Made by a program: the position numbers and the translations under genes. The notes under the pieces were generated by a model. That model saw only the letters and a program-made list of their open reading frames with translations. It had not been told where the DNA came from and searched no databases. Below, piece after piece: positions 54,586-62,888 of a stretch of DNA of 64,000 nucleotides (its first letter is position 1; each line of letters opens with the position of its first letter). Source of the stretch: an uncultured Actinomycetes bacterium. GTDB taxonomy: Bacteria; Actinomycetota; Acidimicrobiia; Acidimicrobiales; RAAP-2. Location: NCBI GenBank assembly GCA_903825035.1, contig CAIJYV010000024.1, positions 1 to 64,000 on the forward strand, read 5' to 3'.

Positions 54586-55994
54586 GAATCAAACCCCATA
54601 CCGAGACGGTCTAGGAGCTTCAGCCACGGGCTGCGCTTGCCGCCATTCTCATCCGCACGGACAATTGCTCGTTGAGTAAGACGAATAAAGAAGTACCGGA
54701 ACGGCTCTGGGGGAAAAGGCCAGGGCTTTTTCTGGACCATCTGGAGCCCCGTTCGCTCGGTCTCCAAACCATCAAGGAGGTCCAACATTACGTTCGCTCC
54801 GAATCGAGTCGATGCCACACCCAGGCCCGTGTAGCCGAGAACGTAGGCGGCCTTACCCTTCATCGAGGTTCCCCAAAAAGCGCTGAATCGAGAACACGTA
54901 TCAATGGCGCCACCCCAAGCGTGTGTGAAATTTATCCCGGTGAGCTGGGGGAACGTCTTTAAGAAGTGATCTGCCAACTTCGCGTACGTCTCCGCGTTGT
55001 ACTCGAACTCCTTGCGAATTTTCCCACCAAATTTGTAAATAGTGTCGAATCCACCCCACAGAATTGAATTATCAGCAGTCAGTCGGTAATAGTGAAACTG
55101 ATTTCCGGCATCTGAAATTCCCTCACGGCCACTCCAGCCAATAGAGGCCAGTTGTTCTGGGCTCAGAGGTTCAGTGACCAGTACATAGTCGTATACCGGC
55201 ACGACATATTTGCGCGCCTTTTTGATTAATGAGGGTGCGACGTTCGTCGCGACTGCCACCCTAGGGGCGGTGACCGCACCAAATGTCGTGTGAACACGAA
55301 TAACCTCGCCCAAGTCCTCGAGTCGTTCCGCGGGTGAATGTTCAAAAATTCGAACACCCAAACTCAAGCAAGCTTTCTCAAGGCCCCAAACCAATCGAGC
55401 TGGATCGACCATCGCAGTTCCGTCGGGGTCAAACAGGGCGGCTAGGTAAGTGGGTGACTGAACGCGAGCTTGTATTTCCGCCTCATCGAGATATTCCACG
55501 TGGTCACCGAGCTTGTTGCGAATCTCAGCTTCTTCGACAAGCTCTTCTACCTGCCATGGTTCGACCGCGACACTTAATTCGCCCGTCCTCTCCCAGTCGC
55601 ATTGAATGTTGTATCGCTTGATTGTCTCTTCAATTTCCAGCAAGTTCTCTTGACCTAATCGTTGAATCAGACCAATTTCATCTGGGTATCGATTCAGTCC
55701 GTTAGTGAAGCCGTGAGTAAGAGACATGGAACAAAAACCACCGTTGCGACCAGAAGCCCCGGCTCCAGTCTCGAGTTGCTCAAGAACCACAACATCGCGT
55801 GATGGATCTCGTTCTTTGGCCAACAGGGCGGTCCACAATCCCGTGTAGCCAGCACCGATGACCACCAGATCAGCGCCATCTTCACCGATTAAGGCAGGAT
55901 GAGATTTAGGCTCTAAGGGGTCAGAGTCGAGCCACCATTGCTCGGGGAGCAAATTGGCTAAGTGGCGGAGTACGAAGGAGTCCTTCTTTACCAT
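54582..55994 (-). CDS. FAD-dependent amine/amino-acid oxidoreductase (DAO family)
   Basis: 470-residue flavoenzyme of the D-amino-acid oxidase/GlpO-like family, close in motif to PuuB/OrdL-type gamma-glutamylputrescine oxidases. The FAD-binding GAGYTG is at 47-52, followed by VVLEQLETGAGASGRNGGF, the RNGGF segment being typical of this subgroup. HYYRLTADNSILWGG and GYTGLGVASTRFGANV complete the C-terminal part. The substrate is unknown; polyamine or N-methyl amino acid are possible. No aldehyde dehydrogenase or glutamine-synthetase-like partner is next to it. An old yellow enzyme gene lies upstream on the same strand, 105 bases away. Confidence 0.82.
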   Translation of the reverse strand: MVKKDSFVLRHLANLLPEQWWLDSDPLEPKSHPALIGEDGADLVVIGAGYTGLWTALLAKERDPSRDVVVLEQLETGAGASGRNGGFCSMSLTHGFTNGLNRYPDEIGLIQRLGQENLLEIEETIKRYNIQCDWERTGELSVAVEPWQVEELVEEAEIRNKLGDHVEYLDEAEIQARVQSPTYLAALFDPDGTAMVDPARLVWGLEKACLSLGVRIFEHSPAERLEDLGEVIRVHTTFGAVTAPRVAVATNVAPSLIKKARKYVVPVYDYVLVTEPLSPEQLASIGWSGREGISDAGNQFHYYRLTADNSILWGGFDTIYKFGGKIRKEFEYNAETYAKLADHFLKTFPQLTGINFTHAWGGAIDTCSRFSAFWGTSMKGKAAYVLGYTGLGVASTRFGANVMLDLLDGLETERTGLQMVQKKPWPFPPEPFRYFFIRLTQRAIVRADENGGKRSPWLKLLDRLGMGFDS

Positions 55995-56099
55995 TCTCGT
56001 GCCGGACTATGCCGGCCTCACCCTCTCGAAAATCAAATGAGCTAACTCATGAACCGGAAGTGCCGGTCTTCCTTCCAAGTCTAACGGCGACCAGCTCAT
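55995..56099 (-). promoter_or_regulatory. Intergenic region with three short inverted repeats
   Basis: This 105-base gap upstream of the flavoenzyme gene holds, on the minus strand, ACCGG-CACTT-CCGGT, ATGAG-TTAG-CTCAT and GCCGG-CATAGT-CCGGC. The last ends a few bases before the start codon. They could be a terminator for the upstream gene or operators for the downstream one. No -10 box with the usual spacing is seen, which is unusual for this window. Confidence 0.4.
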
Positions 56100-57167
56100 T
56101 TACCTGACTGTTCGGCCCCGCTCCAGCGGCAACGGCCAGGGAACAACCTCTCCAAGTTCTTCAGCCGCTTGAAGGGCCCAACGAGGATTCCTGAGAGCCG
56201 CGCGTCCAATCATCACCGCGTCAGCTTCGCCAGACTCAAGAATCTGTTCAGCCTGAGGTCCTGATGTGATGAGTCCAACCGCCGAGGTGGCGATGCCGGC
56301 CTCCGAGCGGATTGCTTTCGAGAAATGCACTTGATACCCAGGCTTCAGTTCGATTTGTTGGCGGGGGTCGAGCCCTCCAGATGAAACGTCAATGAGGTCA
56401 ACGCCGAGTATTTTCAGCTCCTTGGCCAGGCTGATGGCCTGATTCAAATCCCACCCTCCTTCAACCCAGTCGGTGGCAGAGATTCGGACAAACAGTGGCG
56501 TCCTTGCGGCTAACTCGGCCTTTACGGCGGCCACAATTTCCAACAGAAGCCTGATCCTATTTTCGAAAGAACCACCGTATTCGTCAGTTCGCAGATTTGA
56601 AAGAGGGGAGAGGAATTCATGAATCAAGTAACCATGCGCCGCGTGAATTTCTAGGACATCGAAGCCCGCATCAAGAGATCGGCAAGCTGCTTGAGTGAAA
56701 TCTGAGACGATTCGCCCAATCTCCTCTATCGATAGTTCGTGCGGTATTTCATAACCGTCAAAAGCAATCGGACTAGGCGCTACCGGCTGCCAGCCACCCT
56801 CTTCGCGAGAAGCGATTGCGTGGTCACCCCACGGAATAAACGAGGAAGCCTTTCGCCCAGCGTGAGCCAATTGGATGCCCACCAGTCCGCCCTGTCCATG
56901 TATTACTTCAACGTTCTTCTTCCATGCGGCCTCTTGAGCATCGTTCCATATCCCTGGGCAAACAATGGAAATCCGGCCTTCAGGCGAAACCGCGGTCGCT
57001 TCGGACATAACCAGGCCGGCGCCACTTGTAGCGAAAGAGCCGTAGTGCACGTCGTGCCACTGGCCAACCACGCCGTTGGTCGCCGAGTACTGGCACATTG
57101 GTGAGATCCACGCCCGATTCTTGAACGTAGTTCCAGCGATCGTGAGTGGACTGAAAAGTAGTGACAA
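56100..57167 (-). CDS. NADH:flavin oxidoreductase, old yellow enzyme family (YqjM-like)
   Basis: 355-residue FMN TIM-barrel ene-reductase. Marks of the YqjM (thermophilic-like) class: SPMCQYSA near residue 23 with the cysteine that tunes FMN, QLAHAGRKAS, HAAHGYLIHEFLSPLSN with the substrate-binding His pair, DEYGGSFENR, and a C-terminal GRAALRNPRWAL. The physiological substrate is probably an electrophilic alkene or quinone. The start is TTG 57167, supported by AGGAG five bases upstream; no ATG or GTG alternative is near. Confidence 0.9.
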   Translation of the reverse strand: MSLLFSPLTIAGTTFKNRAWISPMCQYSATNGVVGQWHDVHYGSFATSGAGLVMSEATAVSPEGRISIVCPGIWNDAQEAAWKKNVEVIHGQGGLVGIQLAHAGRKASSFIPWGDHAIASREEGGWQPVAPSPIAFDGYEIPHELSIEEIGRIVSDFTQAACRSLDAGFDVLEIHAAHGYLIHEFLSPLSNLRTDEYGGSFENRIRLLLEIVAAVKAELAARTPLFVRISATDWVEGGWDLNQAISLAKELKILGVDLIDVSSGGLDPRQQIELKPGYQVHFSKAIRSEAGIATSAVGLITSGPQAEQILESGEADAVMIGRAALRNPRWALQAAEELGEVVPWPLPLERGRTVR

Positions 57168-57226
57168 TGGCGCTCCTAGGACTCAATAATCGTAATGGTT
57201 GCCACGGAATAGGCAGTGGTTATCGG

Positions 57227-57238
57227 TAAGGTTTTGGC
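57227..57238 (+). promoter_or_regulatory. Leaderless promoter of the exonuclease gene
   Basis: TAAGGT (57227-57232), six bases, ATG 57239. The minus-strand TACGAT (about 57192-57197) is a candidate for the divergent old yellow enzyme gene. Confidence 0.65.
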
Positions 57239-57943
57239 ATGGCAAAACCAACGAGCTATCTATCATTTGATCTTGAAACGACCGGTATCGATTCATTTCA
57301 TGACGTACCGGTGTCCTACGCATTTGTTGAACACAAAAAATTGAATGGAACAGAGGTGGCCGCTCGAGAAACCGGGATAATTAACCCGGGCAGGCCCATT
57401 CCCGCCCAATCCACCGCAGTCCACGGCATCACCGACGCAATGGCCAGAGATGGCATGGCGTTGGGTGAGGCAGTAGCAATGATCAGCGAACGGATCCGCA
57501 CCCACTGGGAAAATGGTGGGGCGATCGTAGGTATGAATGTGGCCTACGACTTAACAATGGTCGAAGCACTTTGTCAGGTCTACGAGGTACCAACTCTCGG
57601 TTCATCGGGTCCTGGAGCGGTACTTGACGTGTACGTCATTGACAAGACTCTAGACAAGTGGCGAAAAGGCAAGAGAACTTTGAGTGACCTTTGCTTGCGC
57701 TACAACGTCATTTTGGATAACGCCCACAACGCCGAGGGTGACGCTGAAGCGACGCTGAAAATTTACGAGGCCATGGAGCGCGAATATTCCGACTTGGCCT
57801 CTCTTGAAATTGAGAGCATTAATGAGACCCTCAATAAGTGGCACCACGAATATCTTTCTAGCTTGTCCGATTACTTCGTGAAGAGTGGAAAGCCAGCAAT
57901 CAAACCAGGACGATTTACCTGGCCGATTAATTCACCATCTTGA
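57239..57943 (+). CDS. DEDDh 3'-5' exonuclease (DnaQ/epsilon-like)
   Basis: 234-residue exonuclease. The DEDDh residues are Asp11 and Glu13 (SFDLETTG), Asp104 (NVAYDL), and His163 with Asp168 (NAHNAEGDAEA). The region after residue 180 is helical and of unknown role. It resembles the stand-alone epsilon-like exonucleases common in actinobacteria, which may edit DNA, trim RNA or act in repair; it is not fused to a polymerase. It is not RNase T or oligoribonuclease by motif context. Convergent with tRNA-Pro, two bases apart. Confidence 0.87.
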   Translation: MAKPTSYLSFDLETTGIDSFHDVPVSYAFVEHKKLNGTEVAARETGIINPGRPIPAQSTAVHGITDAMARDGMALGEAVAMISERIRTHWENGGAIVGMNVAYDLTMVEALCQVYEVPTLGSSGPGAVLDVYVIDKTLDKWRKGKRTLSDLCLRYNVILDNAHNAEGDAEATLKIYEAMEREYSDLASLEIESINETLNKWHHEYLSSLSDYFVKSGKPAIKPGRFTWPINSPS

Positions 57944-57944
57944 G

Positions 57945-58020
57945 TCGGGCTGGGGAGATTTGAACTCCCGATCTCTCGGCCCCCAGCCGAGCGCTCTAGA
58001 CCAAACTAAGCCACAGCCCG
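57945..58020 (-). tRNA. tRNA-Pro(GGG)
   Basis: Minus strand. Acceptor CGGGCTG pairs with CAGCCCG; C at position 1 is typical of proline. The anticodon stem is CTCGG/CCGAG with loop CTGGGGG, anticodon GGG (reads CCC and CCU). T arm is GGGAG-TTCAAAT-CTCCC; discriminator A. CCA is not encoded. TAGAAT (58031-58036) ends ten bases upstream and includes the thiS stop codon. Confidence 0.95.
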
Positions 58021-58033
58021 CGAAGGGATAATT

Positions 58034-58225
58034 CTAGCCCCCGGCAGCGGCCGTAAGAACTTCGACCTCATCGTCGGCTTCCACGTAGGTAAATTCCCAC
58101 TCGCTCCTGCGGACTACCTCGCCGTTAATGGCGACGGCTACGCCCTTAGTTGGCAAATGGTGTTCGGCGAGAAGATCAGAAACGAGAGAGCGAAGCGAGT
58201 TGACAGGGATACCGTTAACCTTCAT
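58034..58225 (-). CDS. thiS: Sulfur carrier protein ThiS
   Basis: 63-residue ubiquitin-fold carrier that donates sulfur as a C-terminal thiocarboxylate for the thiazole ring of thiamine. It has the MKVNGIPV strand, VAVAINGEVV, and ends in the obligatory Gly-Gly (TAAAGG). It overlaps the 3' end of thiO by eleven bases, so the order is thiO-thiS. ThiG, the synthase that uses this carrier and usually follows, is not present; a tRNA lies there instead. Confidence 0.92.
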   Translation of the reverse strand: MKVNGIPVNSLRSLVSDLLAEHHLPTKGVAVAINGEVVRRSEWEFTYVEADDEVEVLTAAAGG

Positions 58226-59276
58226 CCAAAATCTCCTTCATGAGTTGCGCCGTGGCCGAAGCGCTCACGGGCGCAAGGGTGATTCCATGTCGAAAGTGGC
58301 CAGAAGAATAGGCAACTCGAGAATCAGGCGCTCTCTCTAGAAAAGGATCATTGGAAGCTGAGGCTGGTCGAAGGCCTCGTCGAATTTCTCCAACTACTGA
58401 ACCTTCCAAAAATGGCATTACCTCGGATGCGTCACGGAACAGCCGCTCCAGCTCGCCAAGTTCAACTCCCATTTCGGACCGCTCCTCACTTGAGGCGCCG
58501 ATGACGAAGTTTCCGTCACCTCGGTTGACAGCGTAAAAGTCGCGACCACGAACAAAGGCGCGCACCATTGGTCCCGTCGGTACACCGCTTACGTGGAGAT
58601 GCGCCGTGATGCCTCGCACCGGTCGAACTGAATTGACAGTTCGTGGGAAGTTCGCAGCAAGTGCTGCGGAGCCCGTCGCCAGCAGCACCGCAGAAAAATG
58701 AGAGGTGCCCGCATTGGTTGAGACAGCACCCTCACTGCTGCAGGAAACAACCGTTTCTTCGACAAAACTCACTCCACGACTTTTCAAAACTTCGATCAGA
58801 GCCTTGACAACCAGATCCGGATCAACCCAAGCGTCAGTCGGCAGAAATAGGCCAGTTTGGATATTTGGGTGAAGACCGGCAAACTGATCGAAATCGTCAC
58901 TTCGCCGCACATTCTCAACCTCAGCACCATGCGCAAGGATCACCGAGCGCAGTTGTTCAAGTTGGCGACGATCCGAGGCATCAAAGCCGACGTAGAGGGT
59001 TCCAGAACGATGGAGGTGTGAATCATCAATCCCGATCCGCGCAAAGACGCTTAACCAACCAGGAATAGATTGCAACTGCAGTTCGTAACTCTCAAACTCA
59101 TCTGGCCTCGCCTCAGCGGCGGCGGCCAGCATTCCGGCTGCGGCATAGGTCGCGCCGGTTCCGGGAGCGGGGTCGTAGAGGGTAACGGAAACACCAGGCA
59201 ACTCGCTTAATTCCAGTGCTGCCACCAAACCAACGATTCCGCCGCCCACGACCGCCACTCGTTTGCTCACACTCAC
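58215..59276 (-). CDS. thiO: Glycine oxidase ThiO
   Basis: FAD enzyme oxidising glycine to the imine used for the thiamine thiazole. The 353 residues have VAVVGGGIVGLVAALELS (FAD loop 11-16), AAGMLAAAAEARP, which is the ThiO-type N-terminal segment, VRPVRGITAHL, and the C-terminal YSSGHFRHGITLAP with the substrate-binding arginine region. The GTG start has TAGGCT exactly six bases upstream (leaderless). Linked to thiS, which supports the thiamine role over other DAO-family oxidases. Confidence 0.91.
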   Translation of the reverse strand: MSVSKRVAVVGGGIVGLVAALELSELPGVSVTLYDPAPGTGATYAAAGMLAAAAEARPDEFESYELQLQSIPGWLSVFARIGIDDSHLHRSGTLYVGFDASDRRQLEQLRSVILAHGAEVENVRRSDDFDQFAGLHPNIQTGLFLPTDAWVDPDLVVKALIEVLKSRGVSFVEETVVSCSSEGAVSTNAGTSHFSAVLLATGSAALAANFPRTVNSVRPVRGITAHLHVSGVPTGPMVRAFVRGRDFYAVNRGDGNFVIGASSEERSEMGVELGELERLFRDASEVMPFLEGSVVGEIRRGLRPASASNDPFLERAPDSRVAYSSGHFRHGITLAPVSASATAQLMKEILDEG

Positions 59277-59324
59277 AAGAACAGCCTAAAGGGTCCTGAA
59301 GCTACTTGGCGTAAAGTCGACAGT
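59277..59324. promoter_or_regulatory. Divergent promoters of thiO-thiS and the small helical gene
   Basis: Minus strand: TAGGCT (59283-59288), six bases, GTG 59276. Plus strand: TAAAGT (59312-59317), giving a leader of about 11 bases with GGGAG before ATG 59335. No THI-box riboswitch is visible in this short gap, so thiamine control by that route is excluded here. Confidence 0.6.
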
Positions 59325-59334
59325 TGGGAGAGCT

Positions 59335-59544
59335 ATGAAAAACTTTGAGGAAATCGCCGCGGCATTGGCCGACATTCAATCAGTCTTAGACGAAGTGATA
59401 TTTGAATCGGTCCAGGAACAATTGGCAGACGGAAACAAAGCTGAAGCGGCAGCAACCGAGCGACAGCTCGCCAAGGCTCGCCGCTCTCTCGCCAAGTGCA
59501 TAGCAACGCTTCGGGGTTCGGGTGTCGAGGAACTAGGGGACTAA
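59335..59544 (+). CDS. Small helical protein, function unknown
   Basis: 69-residue protein that I do not recognise. It is acidic at the N-terminus and basic in the middle, with a long helix over about 35-60 (KAEAAATERQLAKARRSLAK). It has no signal, membrane segment or metal site; one cysteine is present. GGGAG lies about six bases before the ATG, and a TAAAGT promoter is close by. It is divergent from thiO and overlaps the convergent LOG-family gene by twelve bases. The good start context argues it is translated. Confidence 0.6.
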   Translation: MKNFEEIAAALADIQSVLDEVIFESVQEQLADGNKAEAAATERQLAKARRSLAKCIATLRGSGVEELGD

Positions 59545-60462
59545 GTCGTTTAGGAAGTCAATGACCAAACGAAGGTTTACATAATTGCGGCCATCAAAGT
59601 CGAAAACCAAAGTATCGCTGCCATTTGTACGGAATCCAGCACCAGAGACAAACATGGGGAATCGATTTCGCAGTGTAGCCAGCTGTTCGGTCGTGGGTAG
59701 TTGGTGTACGGTGACAAAGGCGCTACCTTGAGTAAAGCGAACGTCTCTGTAGTTCTTATAGAAATTGGTGATCTCTCTCACGGCACCTTCGGCGGTGTCG
59801 CAAATCTTCACCAAAGCCAAGTCGGGTTTGTTGATGTACTGCCCGTCGATGATTTCATCTTGAATAAAACTTTCGAGGCGCCGCCAAAACGTACCGCCAG
59901 GTTGATCCAGCAGGACGACTGGAGCGGGCTCGGTTTTGCCAGTGTGCAATAGCGTCAGCACTTCAAATGCTTCGTCGAGTGTGCCGAAACCACCGGGCAA
60001 CACAACGAAAGCGTTGGATGGGCGCGTCATCGATACCTTGCGGGTGAAAAAGTGATTCATTTCAACAAGCTTGTTGGCGGTGTCAATATATGGGTTTGGG
60101 AATTGCTCGAACGGCAATTCGATGTTGACCCCGAGCGTCTGATCAAAACCCGCACCTTTAGAGGCAGCCTCCATGATTCCGGGTCCGGCACCGGAGATGA
60201 CCAGCCAGCCCCGTTCCGCCATCATTTGAGAAAATTCCACCGCCAGCTGGTAGAGCGGATGACTTGGCTTAGTCCGTGCAGACCCAAATACTGCAACCTT
60301 GTTGGTTCCGGCGTGGCGTTCGAACATAGCCGCACCTTCAAGTAACTCGCCGAAAGCAGCGACCGCTACTGAAAAATCGTTAGCGGTGACCAGTCCAGTT
60401 TCCAAGTACGTCTGGCGAAGGGCCTCGACAACCGAGTCAACTAATGGGTTAGTTTGCTTCAC
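59533..60462 (-). CDS. LOG-family (TIGR00730-like) nucleotide-hydrolase fold protein
   Basis: 309-residue Rossmann-like protein of the LOG family, often misnamed lysine decarboxylase. The motif PGGFGTLDE (156-164) and the NHFFTRKVSMTRPSNAF region are diagnostic, with ISGAGPGIMEAASKGA upstream. Family members release adenine from AMP-type nucleotides or cytokinin ribotides. It belongs to the longer group with an N-terminal helical extension (about 1-50) and an added C-terminal domain (about 245-309). GTG start follows the pgi stop without a gap, so it is the last gene of the tkt-tal-pgi transcript. Confidence 0.86.
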   Translation of the reverse strand: MKQTNPLVDSVVEALRQTYLETGLVTANDFSVAVAAFGELLEGAAMFERHAGTNKVAVFGSARTKPSHPLYQLAVEFSQMMAERGWLVISGAGPGIMEAASKGAGFDQTLGVNIELPFEQFPNPYIDTANKLVEMNHFFTRKVSMTRPSNAFVVLPGGFGTLDEAFEVLTLLHTGKTEPAPVVLLDQPGGTFWRRLESFIQDEIIDGQYINKPDLALVKICDTAEGAVREITNFYKNYRDVRFTQGSAFVTVHQLPTTEQLATLRNRFPMFVSGAGFRTNGSDTLVFDFDGRNYVNLRLVIDFLNDLVP

Positions 60463-61779
60463 TTAGAAACTCAAGTCAAGGAGAGGGCGAACTTCCTCTA
60501 AGTCGTCGACAACAATCTGCCATACGATTCTTGAGGAAGCCTTCATGGCCTCTAGGTCACCAATTGCCTGCGCGTAAAAGAGATCGTGGAAAGAATACTT
60601 TCGCCCGGCTATCCGTACCGGTGATGACTGTGGCCGCACAACAACTTGGAGCGTGGAGAGCCTCGTCGGCCCACCCTTAAATAATTGACCGGTAGAGTGA
60701 AGATAACGGGGACCAATGTTTGCAGAGGTATCGCCATAGGCGGCCTTAATCTCACGCCGCAATCGCTCCACTTGAATGTCGTTCTCGATTGGGCAATAAA
60801 CGTTTAGTTCACGAACTGCTGCCTCTTTGAAACTGGTGCGAACATCTGATTCGGTACCAAAATTTGATGCGTGAATTTCATCACTCAAGAGAAGTGACAG
60901 GACACTCTTTTTAGCGCTCTCAACATTTGGCTGGTTGAAGGGATCTACCCCGAGCTCCCGGGCGCTTAGGGCGGCCACCAGCTGCCAGAACATGATCGTG
61001 CGTGGCTGCAATGGGCTGTTCTCTTCGTTCCAAAGTGGCACCAAACCGAGACCTGCTTTGCCCGTAGTCTCGGCGACCAACTGCTCTAGCCACAGTGCGC
61101 TACCAGAGCGGAGCGGGTTACTTCTCAACGGAAATGTCAGCGGAGCATTAGCAGTGAATTCGGCTGCTTGCTCCAGGGCCCTTTGAACCAGTTCTTCATT
61201 AAAGGGGACTACCGAGTGTTCGGCACGCAACTCTTCCACGGTCCACCCGGCGTACAGTGCGGGGATCAGTCCGAAGGGAGAAATCGCGGAATAGCGACCG
61301 CCGGTGTACGGATCACCCTGAACCACAACGGCGCCCAAGGAGCGACCTAGTTCTTCGAGGGATGAATTGGGGTCGGTGATAACGACCAGATTCTTCGGAT
61401 CCAATCCGTTCGCAAGTGCGTGCGCCAGAAGTGTTTGAGTTTCGATTGTTGTGCCGGATTTTGAGGATGCAATTACAACACAGCCGGAGAAATCTGTCAT
61501 TGCGATTGAATCTGGATTCGAGGTGTCAAGAACCCTTAGAGAGTGGTCATCCTTCGCTTCGGCGTAGAAGCGCGCTGGCGAAGACGAGCCACCCATGCCA
61601 AGCAGCACGGTACGGCCGGTGTTCTGAGGCAGAAGCGTTTCGATTTCTTCAATCCACCCGCCTAAGTACCTTGCTGGGTGGTCAAGCCAACCGAGCGAAG
61701 TTCTCGCCGTCTCACCTTCAAAAAGGGTGGCGTCTTTCGTTACAAGGCGCGCTGTTATGTCCGAAACGTCAAAACTCAT
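60463..61779 (-). CDS. pgi: Glucose-6-phosphate isomerase
   Basis: Interconverts glucose-6-phosphate and fructose-6-phosphate. The 438-residue protein is of the shorter, divergent type found fused to transaldolase in some bacteria, not the 550-residue E. coli form. Motifs: GMGGSSSPA, the sugar-phosphate loop SSKSGTTIET (105-114), GGRYSAISPFGL, and RYLHSTGQLFKGGP with the ring-opening histidine. It overlaps tal by four bases in the same order as the fusion proteins. An isomerase acting on a related sugar phosphate is less likely. Confidence 0.92.
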   Translation of the reverse strand: MSFDVSDITARLVTKDATLFEGETARTSLGWLDHPARYLGGWIEEIETLLPQNTGRTVLLGMGGSSSPARFYAEAKDDHSLRVLDTSNPDSIAMTDFSGCVVIASSKSGTTIETQTLLAHALANGLDPKNLVVITDPNSSLEELGRSLGAVVVQGDPYTGGRYSAISPFGLIPALYAGWTVEELRAEHSVVPFNEELVQRALEQAAEFTANAPLTFPLRSNPLRSGSALWLEQLVAETTGKAGLGLVPLWNEENSPLQPRTIMFWQLVAALSARELGVDPFNQPNVESAKKSVLSLLLSDEIHASNFGTESDVRTSFKEAAVRELNVYCPIENDIQVERLRREIKAAYGDTSANIGPRYLHSTGQLFKGGPTRLSTLQVVVRPQSSPVRIAGRKYSFHDLFYAQAIGDLEAMKASSRIVWQIVVDDLEEVRPLLDLSF

Positions 61780-62888
61780 GAAAGCTCGGAAATCTTGGCC
61801 GAGACCGTTTCTAGGATTTGACCATAGGAATCGATGAACGCAGCTACGCCAACGGACTCGAGCTCGCTCGTAACCTCATCAAGATTGACCGACGCGGGCA
61901 GCTTTGTTAGCAACTGCGCATTTTCATGACAGAGCGCGGAGTCTCTCAGATACGAACGGGAAAAGTTCCCAGCAGTGCTCGCCAACTCAAGAGTTGCGTC
62001 AGGCATAGTGTTTACAGTTTCGAGACCAGCAATGAAGTCGACGTATAAGAGCGGATCAAATTCGGGATTCTTCGTCGAAGTGGAAGCCCAGAGCGGACGC
62101 TGAACTTGAGCCCCAACATTGAGAAGCTCTCGGACCTTCGGTTCGTTGATTTTTTGTGCATACAGCTCATATGCGGCACAAACCTGCGCATTGGCAATCT
62201 TGCCAACCAATGGATCGTCGGCGGCGAGCAATTTGTCAACAGAAGCGTCCACCCGAGAAACAAAGAATGAGGCCACCGAAGCAATTTCGCTCAAGTCAAT
62301 TCCGTTCTTGCGCGCCAACTGAAGTCCATCACGCCAAGCATCAATTACTTGGCCGTAGCGTTCGAGGGAAAAGATAAGAGTCACGTTGACGCTTATTCCG
62401 CTACCTAGCAATTCGGTAATTGCTGGTAGTCCGGCCAACGTGGCCGGAACCTTAATCATTACATTGGGGCGATTAACAGCGGCGTGCAGCCGCTTCGCAG
62501 CTTCGACTGTCGCGTGTGTATCGTGAGCCAAGCGAGGGGAGACCTCCAGAGAAACAAAACCGTCGTGATAGCGACTTTCTCCGGATGAGAATTCCTCGAG
62601 TGAGTTTTCATACACCGCTAACAAGATGTCGCAGGCCATCGCCACGTCCTCGACTGCTAACTGTTCAAATACAATCTCGGCATCATCGCTGGTGCGTGCC
62701 GTGACCGCTTGATCGTAGGCGGAAGTGCTGATAAGCGCCTTGGCAAAAATCGCTGGGTTGGAGGTGACGCCCCTGACACCGCGCTCGACCAACTTCTCCA
62801 GGGTTCCGTCGAGTAGCCAGTCACGTCGAATGTTGTCAATCCATGGCGACTGCCCGAATTCGGTGTACAACTCTGTCAGTTTCGTCAC
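61776..62888 (-). CDS. tal: Transaldolase
   Basis: Transfers dihydroxyacetone units in the pentose phosphate pathway. The 370-residue protein is the actinobacterial/cyanobacterial long class: QSPWIDNIRR, GVRGVTSNPAIF (38-49), SLEVSPRLAHDT, Schiff-base Lys146 in MIKVPAT, and STSTKNPEFDPLLYVD. The GTG start overlaps tkt by four bases, and the stop overlaps pgi. The actinobacterial zwf-opcA-pgl genes that commonly follow tal are not present; pgi is there instead. Confidence 0.95.
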   Translation of the reverse strand: MTKLTELYTEFGQSPWIDNIRRDWLLDGTLEKLVERGVRGVTSNPAIFAKALISTSAYDQAVTARTSDDAEIVFEQLAVEDVAMACDILLAVYENSLEEFSSGESRYHDGFVSLEVSPRLAHDTHATVEAAKRLHAAVNRPNVMIKVPATLAGLPAITELLGSGISVNVTLIFSLERYGQVIDAWRDGLQLARKNGIDLSEIASVASFFVSRVDASVDKLLAADDPLVGKIANAQVCAAYELYAQKINEPKVRELLNVGAQVQRPLWASTSTKNPEFDPLLYVDFIAGLETVNTMPDATLELASTAGNFSRSYLRDSALCHENAQLLTKLPASVNLDEVTSELESVGVAAFIDSYGQILETVSAKISELS

